64,000 bases of DNA, from contig CP017245.1 in the NCBI GenBank assembly GCA_001765415.1, positions 620,001 through 684,000 of the forward strand. The letters are read 5' to 3'. The notes under the pieces were generated by a model that ran no database searches, was not told where the DNA came from, and saw nothing but the letters and a program-made list of their open reading frames with translations. Numbering within the stretch: the first letter of the stretch is position 1; every line of letters starts with the position of its first letter. This DNA comes from Candidatus Melainabacteria bacterium MEL.A1 (GTDB lineage Bacteria > Cyanobacteriota > Vampirovibrionia > Gastranaerophilales > Gastranaerophilaceae). The position numbers and the translations under genes were made by a program. This document shows positions 44,359 to 54,777 of the stretch, one piece after another.

Positions 44359-46050
44359 ATGGGATTGAGTAGAAAAATTTTTCAAAAAACAGGTTATTTT
44401 TTACAAGAAATTGCAAGAAGTAAAATTATACTTCAAGCCGTAATGGTTGGCTTAATTTCCGGGTTGTTGGTTGTGTTTTTTAAGGTAAGTATAAATAAAT
44501 TATTTGGATTTATTCAAAATTTTATTTCTCAATTCGATTTAAGTCACAAATTATTAATTTTCCCTTTAATAACGACTTTGGGTGGATTAATTTCCGGTGT
44601 TTTGGTATTTAAATTTGCACCGGAAACTAAAGGGAGTGGAATTCCATTTGTGAAAATGGTTATGGCTCGAATGGGGAATATTACAAGGGTTCGAACTATT
44701 GTTGTTAAATTTCTTGCCGGTGTTGCAGGAATTGGTACTGGATTGTCACTGGGTAGAGAAGGTCCAAGTGTTCAACTCGGGGCTGGGGCAGGTGCTTTAG
44801 TTGGTAAGATTTTTAAAATGAAGGGAACGGATCAAGGTAAACTAATTGCAGCCGGAGCAGGTTCTGCAATTGGTGCAACTTTTAATGCTCCGATTGCCGG
44901 AACGATTTTCGTTTTGGAAGAATTGGTTAATAAGTTTTCTGCTTCATTGCTATTTCCTGTTCTTGTTGCAACAGTTACTGCATCTTCTGTTGCAAGACAT
45001 TTTTTAGGAAATAATCCATCGTTTACAATTCCTTATATTACGCACGATTTGTCTTTCGAGGGAATTTCGGTTTGTATTATTTTAGGTATTGTTGCCGGAT
45101 TTTTAGGGGTTGCTTTTGCAAAAATAATATATAAAAATAATGAATTTTTTGAAAAAATGGATAAAATTCCAAATTGGTTGAAACCTGCAATTGCGGGATT
45201 TGGAATTGGTGTAATTGGTATTTTTATTCCGTATGTGTTGGGTTCAGGAAATTTGTCTGTAGATTTGTTGTTGCAACATAAATTAGCTTTGTCTGTTGTC
45301 GTTTTGGTATTTGCAGTGAAGTTTTTTGTAACCCCTTTTTGTTTTGGTTCTGGAGCTGCTGGTGGAATATTTTTGCCAATGTTGATGTTGGGATCTTTTT
45401 TAGGTTATATTGTGGCATCAATATTTAATATGTTTGGTTTTCACGTTGATGTTGTTGTGATGGCAATGATAGGAATGGGGGCGTTTCTTGCATCTGTTGC
45501 AAGAACTCCGATTACTGCTGTTGTAATGGTGTTTGAGATGACAGCTGGATATACTCATATTTTACCGATTATGTTGAGTGCTGCAATTGCGGATTTGATA
45601 GCAGAAAAACTAAATCATAGACCGATATATGCTTCTTTGATAGTAAATCAGGTTAAATCTCCGGAAGCAAAACTTTTGAGTAGCTTGTTAGTGAAAAATT
45701 ATATGAAAACAGATTTGGTATGTTTTTCTTCAAATATGACAATTAGTATGGTTCAAGAGAAGATTAAAAATTATTCTTTCAAAACTTACCCTGTTAAAAA
45801 TGATAAAAATAAGTTGTTAGGTTTGATTACAAAGTCTGATATTGAAGATGCGATTTTTCAAGGAGTTGATACGAACACAGAAATTAATAAGCTGATGAAC
45901 CCTTCTCCTGTAACCATAGAACCTTCAGAAAACTTGTATATTGCATATTTTAGATTACATTCAAATAACGCTCAATGTTTAGTAGTTGTGGATAAAAACA
46001 ATAAAATCAAAGGTTTAATCACTAGACAAGATATAAATAAGGCAATATAA
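44359..46050 (+). CDS. ClC-type chloride channel/transporter with CBS domains
   Basis: 563 residues. Selectivity motifs are GSGIPFVK, GREGPSVQLGAGAG and GSGAAGGIFLPMLMLG. In GREGPSVQ the glutamate at the gating position is present, which favours a Cl-/H+ antiporter or gated form. Two CBS domains fill about 440-563 (VKNYMKTDLVCFSSNMTIS, LMNPSPVTIEPSENLYI), suggesting nucleotide control. A single gene; TATATA lies just upstream of the ATG. Confidence 0.93.
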   Translation: MGLSRKIFQKTGYFLQEIARSKIILQAVMVGLISGLLVVFFKVSINKLFGFIQNFISQFDLSHKLLIFPLITTLGGLISGVLVFKFAPETKGSGIPFVKMVMARMGNITRVRTIVVKFLAGVAGIGTGLSLGREGPSVQLGAGAGALVGKIFKMKGTDQGKLIAAGAGSAIGATFNAPIAGTIFVLEELVNKFSASLLFPVLVATVTASSVARHFLGNNPSFTIPYITHDLSFEGISVCIILGIVAGFLGVAFAKIIYKNNEFFEKMDKIPNWLKPAIAGFGIGVIGIFIPYVLGSGNLSVDLLLQHKLALSVVVLVFAVKFFVTPFCFGSGAAGGIFLPMLMLGSFLGYIVASIFNMFGFHVDVVVMAMIGMGAFLASVARTPITAVVMVFEMTAGYTHILPIMLSAAIADLIAEKLNHRPIYASLIVNQVKSPEAKLLSSLLVKNYMKTDLVCFSSNMTISMVQEKIKNYSFKTYPVKNDKNKLLGLITKSDIEDAIFQGVDTNTEINKLMNPSPVTIEPSENLYIAYFRLHSNNAQCLVVVDKNNKIKGLITRQDINKAI

Positions 46051-46222
46051 AATTAGACTTTTATAGGACTCTATAATGATGCAAATAGGACATATCTGAC
46101 TTTTCTGCAACCCTGATAAAATACAATATTAGTAAATTGTATAATAACATATTTTTTATATTCGTAAAAAAATACTTATATCTCAATTGAGTAAATTGAG
46201 AAAATAATAAGGAGTAAAAAAT

Positions 46223-47764
46223 ATGAGTATGTTTTGTTTTCAATGTGAGCAAACGGCATTTCATAAAGCCTGCACCCAAAAAGGCGTTTGTGGAAAAGAC
46301 CCGGATATTGCAAACCTACAAGATAAATTAACCAGTTCTGTTATTGAACTTGCTAACTGCGGGAATATCAATGATGAGAATACAAAGCTGATTATCGATG
46401 GTTTATTTACAACAATTACTAACGTAAATTTTGATAATAAATCAATAGAAAATTTGACTGAAAAATTTAAAAATAGAATTTCTTGTGATTTTAAATTTGA
46501 TGTTAAAGATATTTGGGATTGCAGTGAAGATTTAAGAAGTTTAAAATCTTTAATTTTATTTGGATTAAAGGGAATGGCTGCATACGCTTATCATGCATGG
46601 ATTTTAGGTTATAAAAGTGAAGAGGTTAACAACTTCTTTTACGAGACATTAAAAGAATTGGCTAAAGAAACTTCGTCAGATGAATTGATAAAACTTATTT
46701 TGAAAGTGGGACGTATAAACTTAAAATGTATGGAATTATTAGAAAAAGCAAATACTAAAACGTTTGGGAATCCTGAACCGACAAAAGTTACTACTAATAT
46801 TGAAAAAGGTCCTTTTATAATTATTTCAGGGCATGATTTAAAGGATTTGCAATTATTACTTGAGCAGACCAAAGATAAGGGTATAAATATTTATACGCAT
46901 GGTGAAATGTTGCCTTGTCATGCATATCCGGAATTAAAAAAGTATCCCCACCTAAAAGGAAATTTTGGAACCGCTTGGCAAAATCAGCAAAAGGAGTTTG
47001 ATAATGTTCCGGCACCTATTTTATTTACAACAAATTGTATAATGCCTCCAAAAGGAAGTTATAAGGATAGAGTTTTTACAACTTCTATTGTGGAATATCC
47101 TGGATGTATTCATATTTGTGATAAAAAAGATTTTTCTTCTGTAATTGAAAAATCCCTTGAGCTTGGTGGTTATAAAGAAAATAAAAAAATGACCGGTATA
47201 AATGGCGGTGACATTCTTACAGTTGGTTACGGACATAATACAGTTCTTTCGATTGCGGATAAAATAATTGAATTAATTAAGAACAAGAAAATAAGTCATA
47301 TATTTCTTGTTGGAGGGTGCGATGGTGCGAAAATTGGAAGAAATTATTATACCGAATTTGTTAAAAAAACACCGAAAGATAGTATAATATTAACTCTTGC
47401 TTGTGGGAAATATCGATTTAACGACATTGATTTAGGAACAATTGAAGATATCCCAAGAATTCTTGATATGGGACAATGTAATGATGCGTATTCAGCAATA
47501 AAAGTTGCAATTGAGTTGGCTAAAGCTTTTAATTGTTCAGTTAATGAGTTGCCTTTATCTATTGTTTTATCTTGGTACGAACAAAAAGCGGTTTGTGTAT
47601 TGTTAACTTTACTTTCTTTAAATATTAAAAATATAAAACTTGGGCCAACTCTTCCGGCTTTTGTTTCTCCAAGTATATTAAACTTTTTAGTTGAAAAATT
47701 TAATATACAACCAACTACAACTCCAGAAAATGATTTGAAAGAAATTATAGGTAGCGAATTCTAA
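46223..47764 (+). CDS. hcp: Hydroxylamine reductase (hybrid cluster protein)
   Basis: 513 residues. The N-terminal cluster ligands C5, C8, C17 and C23 (CFQCEQT...ACTQKGVC) give the CX2CX8CX5C spacing of anaerobe-type Hcp. Later motifs are HGEMLPCHAYPEL, FTTNCIMPP, EYPGCIHI, VGGCDGAK and TLACGKYRFN. Hcp reduces hydroxylamine or NO under nitrosative stress, in the cytosol of anaerobes. A strong ribosome site (AAGGAG) is present. No divergent regulator is visible. Confidence 0.95.
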   Translation: MSMFCFQCEQTAFHKACTQKGVCGKDPDIANLQDKLTSSVIELANCGNINDENTKLIIDGLFTTITNVNFDNKSIENLTEKFKNRISCDFKFDVKDIWDCSEDLRSLKSLILFGLKGMAAYAYHAWILGYKSEEVNNFFYETLKELAKETSSDELIKLILKVGRINLKCMELLEKANTKTFGNPEPTKVTTNIEKGPFIIISGHDLKDLQLLLEQTKDKGINIYTHGEMLPCHAYPELKKYPHLKGNFGTAWQNQQKEFDNVPAPILFTTNCIMPPKGSYKDRVFTTSIVEYPGCIHICDKKDFSSVIEKSLELGGYKENKKMTGINGGDILTVGYGHNTVLSIADKIIELIKNKKISHIFLVGGCDGAKIGRNYYTEFVKKTPKDSIILTLACGKYRFNDIDLGTIEDIPRILDMGQCNDAYSAIKVAIELAKAFNCSVNELPLSIVLSWYEQKAVCVLLTLLSLNIKNIKLGPTLPAFVSPSILNFLVEKFNIQPTTTPENDLKEIIGSEF

Positions 47765-47766
47765 AG

Positions 47767-47802
47767 AACGGGTGGCGGAGTTTTCAACTCCGCCACCCGT
47801 TT
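47767..47802. terminator. Strong bidirectional terminator
   Basis: A perfect 16-bp GC-rich stem starting AACGGGTGGCGG with a 3-nt loop, then TTTATTATTT. It lies between hcp and the convergent autotransporter gene. Confidence 0.9.
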
Positions 47803-47804
47803 TA

Positions 47805-50800
47805 TTATTTCATTGATAATGATTTAATTATCGTTTTTTCACCTTTTGTAGCTTTAGTAGATTTAGTTTTTGATGGGCTAAACCAATCAAATGTATAGTT
47901 CAAGCCTAGTTGGAAGCCAACACCTGTTCTACCGCCATTTCTAAATACGATTTGGAAGAACGAGTTTAATCTATCTTTCCATGTTTTAGTTACACCTAAG
48001 CCATATTGAATATATCCGTGTTCCATTTTTACACTTGCTAAATCAACATTTCCTGCTCTACCACCAACTTGGTCATTGATATTATACATATATTGGAATG
48101 TTGCATATACACTCCATGATTCTCTTGCATAAATAAAGTTCATTCCAGGAGCGACGTTAATTCCATTCAACAATCCAGAATTCATACTCATAGAACCAAA
48201 ATCCGTTCCCCAATTTTGACGACCAAAAATATTATATGACATAAATGCTGTTGGTTGGATGGTGAAATGCTTAGTTGGATGGAAGTTGTAAGCTAATTTT
48301 GCAGCAGTGCCAGCGAACCAATTTCCCGCTCTATCTGTATTCCCAGCAACAGACATTTCATTATTATATCCTCCGCCATAAGCAACAACAGAACCAATGA
48401 AATTATCTTTCATAAATGTTCCCATCAAGCCACCTTGACCGCCGTTTTGATACATCCCAACACCATTAAATGTTTGGTGAGCACCATTATAGCCAATATA
48501 AGCTGTTGGCATTAATCTCCAACCATGTTTCAATTTGATAACAGGGAAATCTGCACCAACTAATGAACCATATGAATTATTACCGACTTTTAATCCTTGA
48601 GTTAAGGACAAATTTTCAAAGTTTACATATGATTTATACCACAATCCACCATCTTCCTTTTTATATTGATAAGGTGCAAATTGAGGAAGTGTTGAGGCGT
48701 AAATATTAGCATTTTTACTTTGAGCTAATAATCTTTCGCTATCAAGTGTCACGTGATTTAACAACATATCGTCAATCATCAATTGATTGTTGAAAGACGC
48801 CAAAGTTGCAACTTGCCCTCTAAATACTTGAGGATTGTAACGAGTCATATTGGATGTGTACCAACCGCCACCAGCAGATTGAAGATTATAATAACCTATT
48901 GGAGTAAAAATTTCTTTATCTGTTGAAGTAAAATTAACCTTATCATTAATTGAATTTGCATCAAATACTCTAATTTTGAACTGTCTATCTATTGGAGCAA
49001 GACCAATAAAATTAAAATCAGCAACATTTAGTGTACCATCGGTATTCGAGGTCAAATTATTGATAATAAAAGCATCTCCAACTTTATTTCGTCCATCAAT
49101 ATCGATAGAAAGGTTGTTCTTGCCTTCAACAATCATATCATTTGAAATCTGATATTTGTTTAATACACTGTTCATTGCATTTAATGCTGAATTATTTGTC
49201 ATATTCAAATCACTTACAAAGAAATGATTATCTGCAACACCACTACCGATATTTAATGCAGAACCATTTTTAATTTCAACCGTTCCGCCTAAAATATAAC
49301 TATCTTTCCCATCAATAGTAATATTTGAGTTGTTATCAAATATTGAAACGCCTTTATTTTGTTGCAACATTCCACCAAAAGCAGAATTATTTACATTATC
49401 AGTTTTAAAAATTCCATCAAGTTCATTCTTAATCAAACCATTCCATTTATCATTAGAGTCAAGATTAAATTCTGCACCATGACTAATTTCAACAGTTGCT
49501 CCTTTTTGAATATCAACAGAAACAGCTTGTGCAACGTTACTTGGTGATTTGATGTTTATATAAGAATTTTTTAACAAGTTTAAGTTTCCGCTTGTAGCAA
49601 TCAAGTCACCAGTCATTGTAGAACTAGTACTTTCAGTCCTTTCATAATTTAAAGTACCACCAGCTAATGAAACTTCACCATTCCAAATATCATTATCTCC
49701 AATAGTTACCCAGCCATTATCTGTAATTTGTAATTTTGAATTTGAATCAATATTTGTTTCAACACTACTATTGATAAAACTATCTTTTCCAACAGTAAAT
49801 GTAGAATTTTCTAGCATTAATTTTCCGCTATTTGCTTGGAATATTCCATTAGCATTCGACAAATCTTTAACTGTTAAAGTTCCATCAGTAAGAAGAACTC
49901 CGCCTTTAGAAGCCCAATCAGTAGTTGCACCCAATGTTACATCTCCGCCACGAACAGCCAACAATGCATCATCTTTAATTTTTACTGTTGTTGCTTCTTT
50001 TATCACATCTCCTGCAGAAGCAGTCAATCTTCCACTAATAATATCTATAGTTCCACCATTAGCAAAAATTCCACCATTTGAAGTCAAACCATCAATTGTC
50101 AAAGTTCCACTTCCAACGGTATTTTCATCTCCGATAGAAATATTTCCAGCCCAAATATCATTATCATCTAGAGTTATACTTCCACCGTTTAATTTAATTT
50201 CTCCCTTTGAGTTAATATTCACTAAAGTATCTTTTTTAATATAACTATTGTTATTCAACGACAAAGAAGCCTTACTAACATTTCCGATGTTCAATGAACC
50301 TTTTTCTACTTTCAATGTACTATTGTAATTCTTCAACGTATTCCAATTTAAAACACCACCCGCAATTGTTGTTTCTCCTCCAAAGAATGTTGAAGAAGCA
50401 TTGACATCAGTTTGACCTGATTCTTGAGTATAAGTTCCTGTATAACCAGAATTATCCGCATTTAAAATTAAAGTTCCTTTATTTTTTATTTCGCTAGTTG
50501 CATTTTCACTACTAATACTTCCATTTAATGTATTTGTGCCACTAAAAGCAGCAGCAGAGTCATTTGCCATATATATCGTATCAGTAGATTGTTTAAATTC
50601 TGTTTGGCTTAAACTTATATTTCCTGCGTTATAAATTGCACCACCTTTTCCACCATCATTAGTTTTGTTACCATCAAATATTGTATTAGAGATTGTTAGG
50701 TTCTTAATCCCATTATAAATCGCCCCACCGTTATTTGCAGTGTTATTTGTAAATGTGCTATTAATTATATTGCTGGTTATATTTCCTTTTTCATAAGCAA

Positions 50801-51626
50801 TAGCTCCTCCGTCAGATCCAGATTTATTGCTATTAAAAGTTGCATGATCCAATTTAATAGTTACATTTCCGGTGCCACCAGTTGTAACATCGATTGCTCC
50901 ACCATAACCAGTAGAATTATTTTTTGTAAAAGTTGTATCATTTATCTCAATTTCAAAATTTGATGGTCCTAGATTATTAACTCCGATAGCTCCACCAGTT
51001 TTATTTGTATGGTTTGATTCAAAAAGAGAATCACTTATCTTTAAAGTATTATCTCCTACCAGCTTAGAAGAAGTTCCATAAACATATATCGCCCCGCCGT
51101 TATTTTCGTAGACAGGATTAGATTCAGTAGAATTATTAGTAAAAGTAGAATTTTTAATAGTCGTAGAAACAGGATTTCCATTTGTCGCAACAAGAGCCAT
51201 AGCTCCACCTCCAACAGCCTTTGGAGTTTTTGCAATATCATTATTAAAAGTTACATTGTCAAGAATTAAAGTACCTTCATTATACATTGCTCCGCCCCAA
51301 CTCGAAGCGTGTTGAATACTATCCAATGTAATGTTGTTTAATGTAAGTGTTGTATTAGGTTTGACATCAAATGCAAGAATATTACTTGTATATTTCTTAC
51401 CCTCTCCCAAAATTGTAACAGATTTTGGAGTATTCGTTCCTGTTGTGATAATAGCAGTAGCTGATATATCACTACCCAATTTTACAGTAACAGAAGACCC
51501 CGTTGCATTTTTTAGGGCATCTGTTAATCCGCCAAAATCATTAATTAAATCTTCTGCCAATACAATTTGCGTACTTAATACCATAGCAACAGAAATTGCA
51601 ATCAATTTAATCTTTTTACTATTCAT
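47805..51626 (-). CDS. Autotransporter with PMP-like beta-helix passenger
   Basis: 1273 residues. A signal peptide (KLIAISVAMVLSTQIVLA) leads a right-handed beta-helix. At about 110-340 it carries polymorphic-membrane-protein-like repeats FTNN(S/T)...GGAIY (NNGGAIYVYG, TGGAIGVNN, YGGAIDVTT, NGGAIYNG), then Asn/Gly/Ser repeats built around ND(I/K)W and GTL(T/N). The last 280 residues are an autotransporter beta-barrel (GGLWYKSYVNFENL...GYIQYGLGVTKTW). Unusually, about 20 basic residues follow the predicted final strand (FDWF). Likely a surface adhesin. The terminator is shared with hcp. Confidence 0.9.
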   Translation of the reverse strand: MNSKKIKLIAISVAMVLSTQIVLAEDLINDFGGLTDALKNATGSSVTVKLGSDISATAIITTGTNTPKSVTILGEGKKYTSNILAFDVKPNTTLTLNNITLDSIQHASSWGGAMYNEGTLILDNVTFNNDIAKTPKAVGGGAMALVATNGNPVSTTIKNSTFTNNSTESNPVYENNGGAIYVYGTSSKLVGDNTLKISDSLFESNHTNKTGGAIGVNNLGPSNFEIEINDTTFTKNNSTGYGGAIDVTTGGTGNVTIKLDHATFNSNKSGSDGGAIAYEKGNITSNIINSTFTNNTANNGGAIYNGIKNLTISNTIFDGNKTNDGGKGGAIYNAGNISLSQTEFKQSTDTIYMANDSAAAFSGTNTLNGSISSENATSEIKNKGTLILNADNSGYTGTYTQESGQTDVNASSTFFGGETTIAGGVLNWNTLKNYNSTLKVEKGSLNIGNVSKASLSLNNNSYIKKDTLVNINSKGEIKLNGGSITLDDNDIWAGNISIGDENTVGSGTLTIDGLTSNGGIFANGGTIDIISGRLTASAGDVIKEATTVKIKDDALLAVRGGDVTLGATTDWASKGGVLLTDGTLTVKDLSNANGIFQANSGKLMLENSTFTVGKDSFINSSVETNIDSNSKLQITDNGWVTIGDNDIWNGEVSLAGGTLNYERTESTSSTMTGDLIATSGNLNLLKNSYINIKSPSNVAQAVSVDIQKGATVEISHGAEFNLDSNDKWNGLIKNELDGIFKTDNVNNSAFGGMLQQNKGVSIFDNNSNITIDGKDSYILGGTVEIKNGSALNIGSGVADNHFFVSDLNMTNNSALNAMNSVLNKYQISNDMIVEGKNNLSIDIDGRNKVGDAFIINNLTSNTDGTLNVADFNFIGLAPIDRQFKIRVFDANSINDKVNFTSTDKEIFTPIGYYNLQSAGGGWYTSNMTRYNPQVFRGQVATLASFNNQLMIDDMLLNHVTLDSERLLAQSKNANIYASTLPQFAPYQYKKEDGGLWYKSYVNFENLSLTQGLKVGNNSYGSLVGADFPVIKLKHGWRLMPTAYIGYNGAHQTFNGVGMYQNGGQGGLMGTFMKDNFIGSVVAYGGGYNNEMSVAGNTDRAGNWFAGTAAKLAYNFHPTKHFTIQPTAFMSYNIFGRQNWGTDFGSMSMNSGLLNGINVAPGMNFIYARESWSVYATFQYMYNINDQVGGRAGNVDLASVKMEHGYIQYGLGVTKTWKDRLNSFFQIVFRNGGRTGVGFQLGLNYTFDWFSPSKTKSTKATKGEKTIIKSLSMK

Positions 51627-51792
51627 AATATCCTCAAATTCCAGCCTACAAGTCTATTAATTTTATTATAAGCAGAAACTTTTAACAATATTTTGATAAA
51701 GTTTTGTTAAAAAAATATATAAATTTTTAGCGGATTTTAAAGAATATCAATAATCTTGGTATGATGCTCAACCTTTAAATTATCCAAAAATT

Positions 51793-53265
51793 TTACAATG
51801 CGACTTCGGTAATTAATGCAGATTTTTCGTCCAATTTCGGAATTTTTATTGAAAAAGTATTCTTTGTCCCAATATTATCAAGACTGATTGTGCCATCGTG
51901 TGCTTCTAAAATTTTTCGACAAAAATATAAACCCAAACCAACTCCACTATTTGATTCTAAAGGGTTTCCGCAAACATATTTGTTAAAAATATTCACTTTC
52001 AAACTCTCAGAAATTTCTTCACTCTCATTTTTAAAATCAAAAACATAAAAACCATTTTCCAACTTAATGGAAATATCCACAACGCTATTTTCAAAAGCAT
52101 AATTTATCGCATTGTTGAGTATATTACCAATAACTCTGCGTAATTGATTTTCGTCTGCATACATCAATTTTTCATCTTCTGTTAATTTGGAATTAAACCG
52201 AATTTCTACATTTTTAATTTTACCCAAATCTCTAACCTCTCTTATTGATTTGGTCATTAAAGAAAGAATATCAAATCTAGAATAAACAAGTTGAATAATT
52301 CCGTTATTTTGTTTCCAAGTTTTCAAAAGAGTACAGAGCATATTTTTCATATATTTCGCAGATTCAATAATCAATGCCATAACCTCTTGATGACCTTCGT
52401 CTATTTTCCCATAATACTCTCGATACAACATTTCAAGAGAACTAATTTGAGCCTGCAATGGATTTTTCAAATCGTGTGATAAAGTAGCCAAAAATAAATC
52501 TCGTTGATGTTCTAATTTTTTATCTGCATCAATATTTTTTGCAATAGCTACTAAGCCATTAATTTCATTATTGGAAGTTAAAATTGGAGCTTTATGAATT
52601 TTGTACCAGTGTTGTTTTCCATCAGAACCTTTTACAACCTTTTCTTTTCGTAAATGCTTCTTGTTTTGCAAAACATAATTATCTTCATTTTCAACTTCTG
52701 GCAAAGCATCTTTCATATCGATTTCAACCCCATCAGAATAAGAATCAATACCATTCAGAACAAAATTCCTAGATTCATTATTTGCAACAACAAGATTTCT
52801 ATTTTTATCTTTCATGTAAACAAGAAGAGGTAAATTCTCCAACAACGTATTAAGTTGATAATTCTTTTCTAGCAATCTTGTTTTCAAATTTTCTTCTCTT
52901 GTTACATCTCGAGAAACGGATAATACTCCACAAACAATTCCATCTCTAACAATTGGAGTCGTTGTTTGTTTAATTATTTTATTAACTCCATGTATCTTAT
53001 GTCTGAAAGTATAACAGTTTGTTTCTAAATCTGAGATTGCTTTTTGAGTATTATTTATTACAACTTGAGCACACTCATTATTATGGAAAACTTCATCAAC
53101 AGACTTCCCAATAATTTGTGTTTTTTCATTTCCTTTAACAATAGATTTTATAAAAGCTTTGTTATAAGCGATATATTTTAAATCTAAATCTTTGACGGTT
53201 ATTATATCTTCGCAATATTCAAAAATTGCATCTAATAAATGTTCTTTTCCTTCAATATCAATCAT
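51793..53265 (-). CDS. Cytosolic histidine kinase with two PAS domains (orphan)
   Basis: 490 residues without a membrane helix. The PAS domains span about 10-125 and 135-250. HisKA has H264 in TLSHDLKNPLQ. The HATPase domain has NILNNAINYAF and NSGVGLGLYFCRKI. No response regulator is adjacent, as with the kinase at 5.6 kb, and the H-box context is similar, so the two may share partners. It lies upstream of the autotransporter on the same strand but is separated by 166 bp. Signal unknown; soluble PAS pairs often sense redox, gas or ligands. Confidence 0.92.
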   Translation of the reverse strand: MIDIEGKEHLLDAIFEYCEDIITVKDLDLKYIAYNKAFIKSIVKGNEKTQIIGKSVDEVFHNNECAQVVINNTQKAISDLETNCYTFRHKIHGVNKIIKQTTTPIVRDGIVCGVLSVSRDVTREENLKTRLLEKNYQLNTLLENLPLLVYMKDKNRNLVVANNESRNFVLNGIDSYSDGVEIDMKDALPEVENEDNYVLQNKKHLRKEKVVKGSDGKQHWYKIHKAPILTSNNEINGLVAIAKNIDADKKLEHQRDLFLATLSHDLKNPLQAQISSLEMLYREYYGKIDEGHQEVMALIIESAKYMKNMLCTLLKTWKQNNGIIQLVYSRFDILSLMTKSIREVRDLGKIKNVEIRFNSKLTEDEKLMYADENQLRRVIGNILNNAINYAFENSVVDISIKLENGFYVFDFKNESEEISESLKVNIFNKYVCGNPLESNSGVGLGLYFCRKILEAHDGTISLDNIGTKNTFSIKIPKLDEKSALITEVAL

Positions 53266-53377
53266 AATTTGGATGTAATTTTACCACACGAGTATAGTAC
53301 TACTATATTAGTAACCGTACAATTATCCAAGTGACTAATATTCAAAATTATTGATTAGTATCTATTTTAAGTTCAAT

Positions 53378-53565
53378 CTAGTGGAAACCTTTATCTGAAA
53401 ATACATCAAAGTAGTAATCATTATTGCTTGAGAATAATCTATCAACATGTCCAGCAACTTTTAATTCCATTTTATATCTCAAAGTATTGTTATTTTTCCA
53501 TTACCTGTTATATCAGAGTCAATATAGTCAATTGTACCTCTAATCTTAATTTTGCCAAGTCGTTA
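53378..53565 (-). pseudogene. Frameshifted gene remnant
   Basis: On the minus strand the segment KIKIRGTIDYIDSDITGNG is followed, after a frame change near 53480 and another at a T6 run (53459-53464), by VAGHVDRLFSSNNDYYFD and a stop. The pieces read as one protein interrupted by two frameshifts. Family unknown. The rest of 53266-53603 shows nothing. Confidence 0.4.
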
Positions 53566-53603
53566 AGCAATATAAAAAATGCAATATATTATGTTCTGTA
53601 AGA

Positions 53604-54029
53604 ATGCAATTTTTAGAAAAAGAACTCAAGCGTGCAAAGCAAGAATATGAAGAATTGCGACAAGAACATAATAGTTGTTGTGAAGAATTTAAACAAGAAA
53701 TTAATTTAAGAATTGATGCCTATAATAAACTTTCACGAGATTTTTGGAGTGGAAAATATTGTAATGCCAAATTCTGTACACAACTACAAGCCAAAGAGCA
53801 GGAGTGTAAGAACCTAAAAGAAGAACTTAGAGGATGCAGAATAGGTATTAGAAACATCTCTATTGAAAATACAGAAATATGTAAAATTTCAGAAAAGTAT
53901 AAACGAGCACTTGATGAGATTGAAAATTACGTACGAGATAATAGCGATTTTGATAAAAGTGATAAACTCACTTCTAATACAGGTGCTTACGATATTTTAG
54001 AAATTATCAACAAAGCAAAGGAGCAGTAA
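53604..54029 (+). CDS. Hypothetical coiled-coil protein (phage- or element-like)
   Basis: 141 residues, highly charged helical coiled coil (FLEKELKRAKQEYEELRQEH) with scattered cysteines and the tail YDILEIINKAKEQ. It has no strong ribosome site. Its stop overlaps the ATG of the following short frame (TAATG), a compact arrangement typical of phage or plasmid gene strings. Function unknown. Confidence 0.65.
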   Translation: MQFLEKELKRAKQEYEELRQEHNSCCEEFKQEINLRIDAYNKLSRDFWSGKYCNAKFCTQLQAKEQECKNLKEELRGCRIGIRNISIENTEICKISEKYKRALDEIENYVRDNSDFDKSDKLTSNTGAYDILEIINKAKEQ

Positions 54030-54147
54030 TGTATAAAGGATACTATCAATTCTATTCGCCTGCATTTTGCTTGTGCTTGTGGGATTGATTATTTTTACTG
54101 ATGAAGAATTTAAGAAAATAGAGGATAACAAGAAAAATGAAAAATAA
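54029..54147 (+). pseudogene. Small membrane protein frame broken by one base
   Basis: From ATG 54029 the frame stops after 19 codons. Adding one A in the AAA run would give MYKRILSILFACILLVLVG and onward to 54147, a single-helix protein ending KKIEDNKKNEK. The downstream frame is intact and overlaps the next gene's start. Either a real one-base deletion or a sequence error. Confidence 0.4.
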
Positions 54148-54439
54148 TACAGAGAAAAACGGAATACATAAAATTGTTTCATACACGCAGAAGGTTTATT
54201 GCGTTCACTATAAGGGCAAACCATTTAGCTTGAGCTATGTAAGTCGGGAGGAACAAAGAGCGTTAGGAATATCTTATCCTAGTGTTGGTACAGTTTCAAG
54301 AAAATGTTATTTTACAGAGGGCAACGCCCAAAACGGGATCAAACACTTGCCGAAATTTTTAAGAGAGCAGGTTGAGATTATAAAATATGTGCCGGAAAAT
54401 TTTCAAAAAGAAAAATTACCATTATTTGAAAATCAATAA
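54137..54439 (+). CDS. Hypothetical protein (100 aa)
   Basis: Starts MKNNTEKNGIHKIVSYTQKV; contains two cysteines, no membrane segment and no known domain. It overlaps the end of the short membrane frame before it and ends 53 bp before the terminator of the convergent tRNA-fMet. Compact packing suggests it belongs with the 53.6-kb gene in a mobile-element fragment. Confidence 0.6.
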   Translation: MKNNTEKNGIHKIVSYTQKVYCVHYKGKPFSLSYVSREEQRALGISYPSVGTVSRKCYFTEGNAQNGIKHLPKFLREQVEIIKYVPENFQKEKLPLFENQ

Positions 54440-54491
54440 AAATCTAATGACATCAGTTAAACAGGTCGGGAAATAATCGGGAAAAACAAAA

Positions 54492-54526
54492 AACAAGGCT
54501 TTTAGAAAAAATCCAAAAGCCTTGTT
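54492..54526 (-). terminator. Terminator of the tRNA-fMet gene
   Basis: A perfect 12-bp stem AACAAGGCTTTT/AAAAGCCTTGTT with an 11-nt loop, just past the tRNA on the minus strand. Confidence 0.8.
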
Positions 54527-54531
54527 ATAAT

Positions 54532-54608
<77 letters not shown>

Positions 54609-54777
54609 ATATTCAATTTGTACGTGAGTGGAATACACTCAACATCTATATTATGCTCCGTAAAAAATAAAAATCAAGTACCTAGAATTTTTATGTAAAT
54701 TTTATTTATACCTACAATTATTGTAGGTATGTTTGTAGGAGCGGTGTTGAGCGAAATTTTTATATTAAAATAATATT

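Noticed and set aside
46051..46222. NO-responsive operator upstream of hcp
   Set aside because: I looked for an FNR/NsrR-like palindrome (TTGAT-N4-ATCAA type) and saw none convincing.
49771..51660. Open frames on the plus strand across the autotransporter gene
   Set aside because: They mirror the repetitive Asn/Gly/Thr codons of the minus-strand gene and lack ribosome sites and known motifs.
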